Assembly: GCA_005882155.1 (NCBI GenBank)
Contig: VBCQ01000146.1
Span: forward strand, 1-6,019
Direction of reading: 5' to 3'
From: Betaproteobacteria bacterium
Lineage (GTDB): Bacteria > Pseudomonadota > Gammaproteobacteria > Burkholderiales > Burkholderiaceae_C
DNA length: 6,019 nt
Shown here: in pieces, positions 5,743 through 6,019 of the stretch
Position numbering within the stretch: position 1 is the first letter of the stretch
Layout: each line of letters opens with the position of its first letter
Notes under the pieces: model-generated
What the model was told of the DNA's origin: nothing
The model's input: only the letters and a program-made list of their open reading frames with translations
Database searches by the model: none
Translations under genes and position numbers: made by a program

Positions 5743-6019
5743 TCATTGGGCCAGCTTGTCGAGCTGCGCGGCGAGTGATTGGCGGCCTGCCAGCCGCGCG
5801 AAATCGGCGGCCTTGAGCTTCTGGTCGTTGACCCGGCGCGGGTCGGCGCCGCGCGCGAGCAGCACGTCGACGCTCGCCTCGCTGCCATAGCGCGCCGCCA
5901 TCATCAGCGGCGTGCTGCGGTTCGGCGAGTCGGCGTCGACGACGGCGCCACGCTCGAGCAGCAACTTCACTGCATCGGTCGACGCTCCGGTCGCGGCGTA
6001 ATGCAACGGCGTCCAGCCG
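5743..6019 (-). CDS. Ankyrin-repeat protein, C-terminal part (gene continues beyond the window)
   Basis: The visible part reads in one frame from the right edge (GWTPLHYAATG) to the TGA at 5745-5743, about 91 residues. It shows two clear ankyrin repeats: TPLHYAATGASTDAVKLLLE with RGAVVDADSPN, then TPLMMAARYGSEASVDVLLA with RGADPRRVND. A degenerate capping repeat follows (KAADFARLAGRQSLAAQLDKL). TPLHxAA, LLxRGA and the 33-residue spacing are the family hallmarks. Ankyrin repeats bind other proteins, and bacterial single-gene versions are often periplasmic or cytoplasmic with unknown partners. The true start and any signal peptide lie outside the window, so location and role cannot be judged. 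The TTG at 6006 falls inside the TPLHYAA motif and is not the start. The next gene on the same strand begins about 125 bases downstream. Confidence 0.9.
   Translation of the reverse strand, partial: GWTPLHYAATGASTDAVKLLLERGAVVDADSPNRSTPLMMAARYGSEASVDVLLARGADPRRVNDQKLKAADFARLAGRQSLAAQLDKLAQ

Noticed and set aside
5397..5888. Minus-strand open frame of 163 codons across the 68-residue gene and the ankyrin 3' end
   Set aside because: It overlaps two better-supported genes in another frame and lacks a convincing ribosome site or domain.

Overview
This is a GC-rich window with ordinary bacterial chromosomal gene density. The MetE and MetR sequences, the small conserved proteins and the dodecin look most like a betaproteobacterium of the order Burkholderiales (Rubrivivax/Leptothrix/Comamonadaceae-like). 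That placement rests on remembered family resemblance, not on a search. There are no RNA genes, insertion sequences, CRISPR arrays or phage genes. No stretch of more than about 300 bases lacks a gene.

Layout. Bases 10-2248 (minus) hold metE, the cobalamin-independent methionine synthase. A 109-bp divergent control region follows, with a perfect MetR-type palindrome. Bases 2358-3238 (plus) hold metR, the LysR-family regulator of metE. Both genes are interrupted: each shows a clean reading-frame switch at a point where conserved codons are missing (roughly 20 codons in metE, roughly 10 in metR). Next come an alanine/glutamine-rich helical, phasin-like protein (3279-3956, plus), a dodecin flavin-storage protein (4000-4206, minus), and an MlaC-like periplasmic phospholipid-binding protein (4363-4983, plus). 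A small two-helix membrane protein (4984-5307, minus) follows; its stop codon directly abuts that of mlaC. The window ends with a 68-residue protein of unknown function (5411-5617, minus) and the C-terminal part of an ankyrin-repeat protein (from 5743, minus) that runs off the right edge.

How the genes work together. metE, the palindrome and metR form the classical divergent regulator-target module for the last step of methionine synthesis. If the lesions are real, the strain makes methionine another way, most simply with the B12-dependent MetH. If they are assembly errors, this is a normal metE-metR locus. The other genes look like unrelated housekeeping or accessory functions in separate short transcription units. 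I found no convincing new multi-gene system. The point most worth checking is the paired damage to metE and metR.
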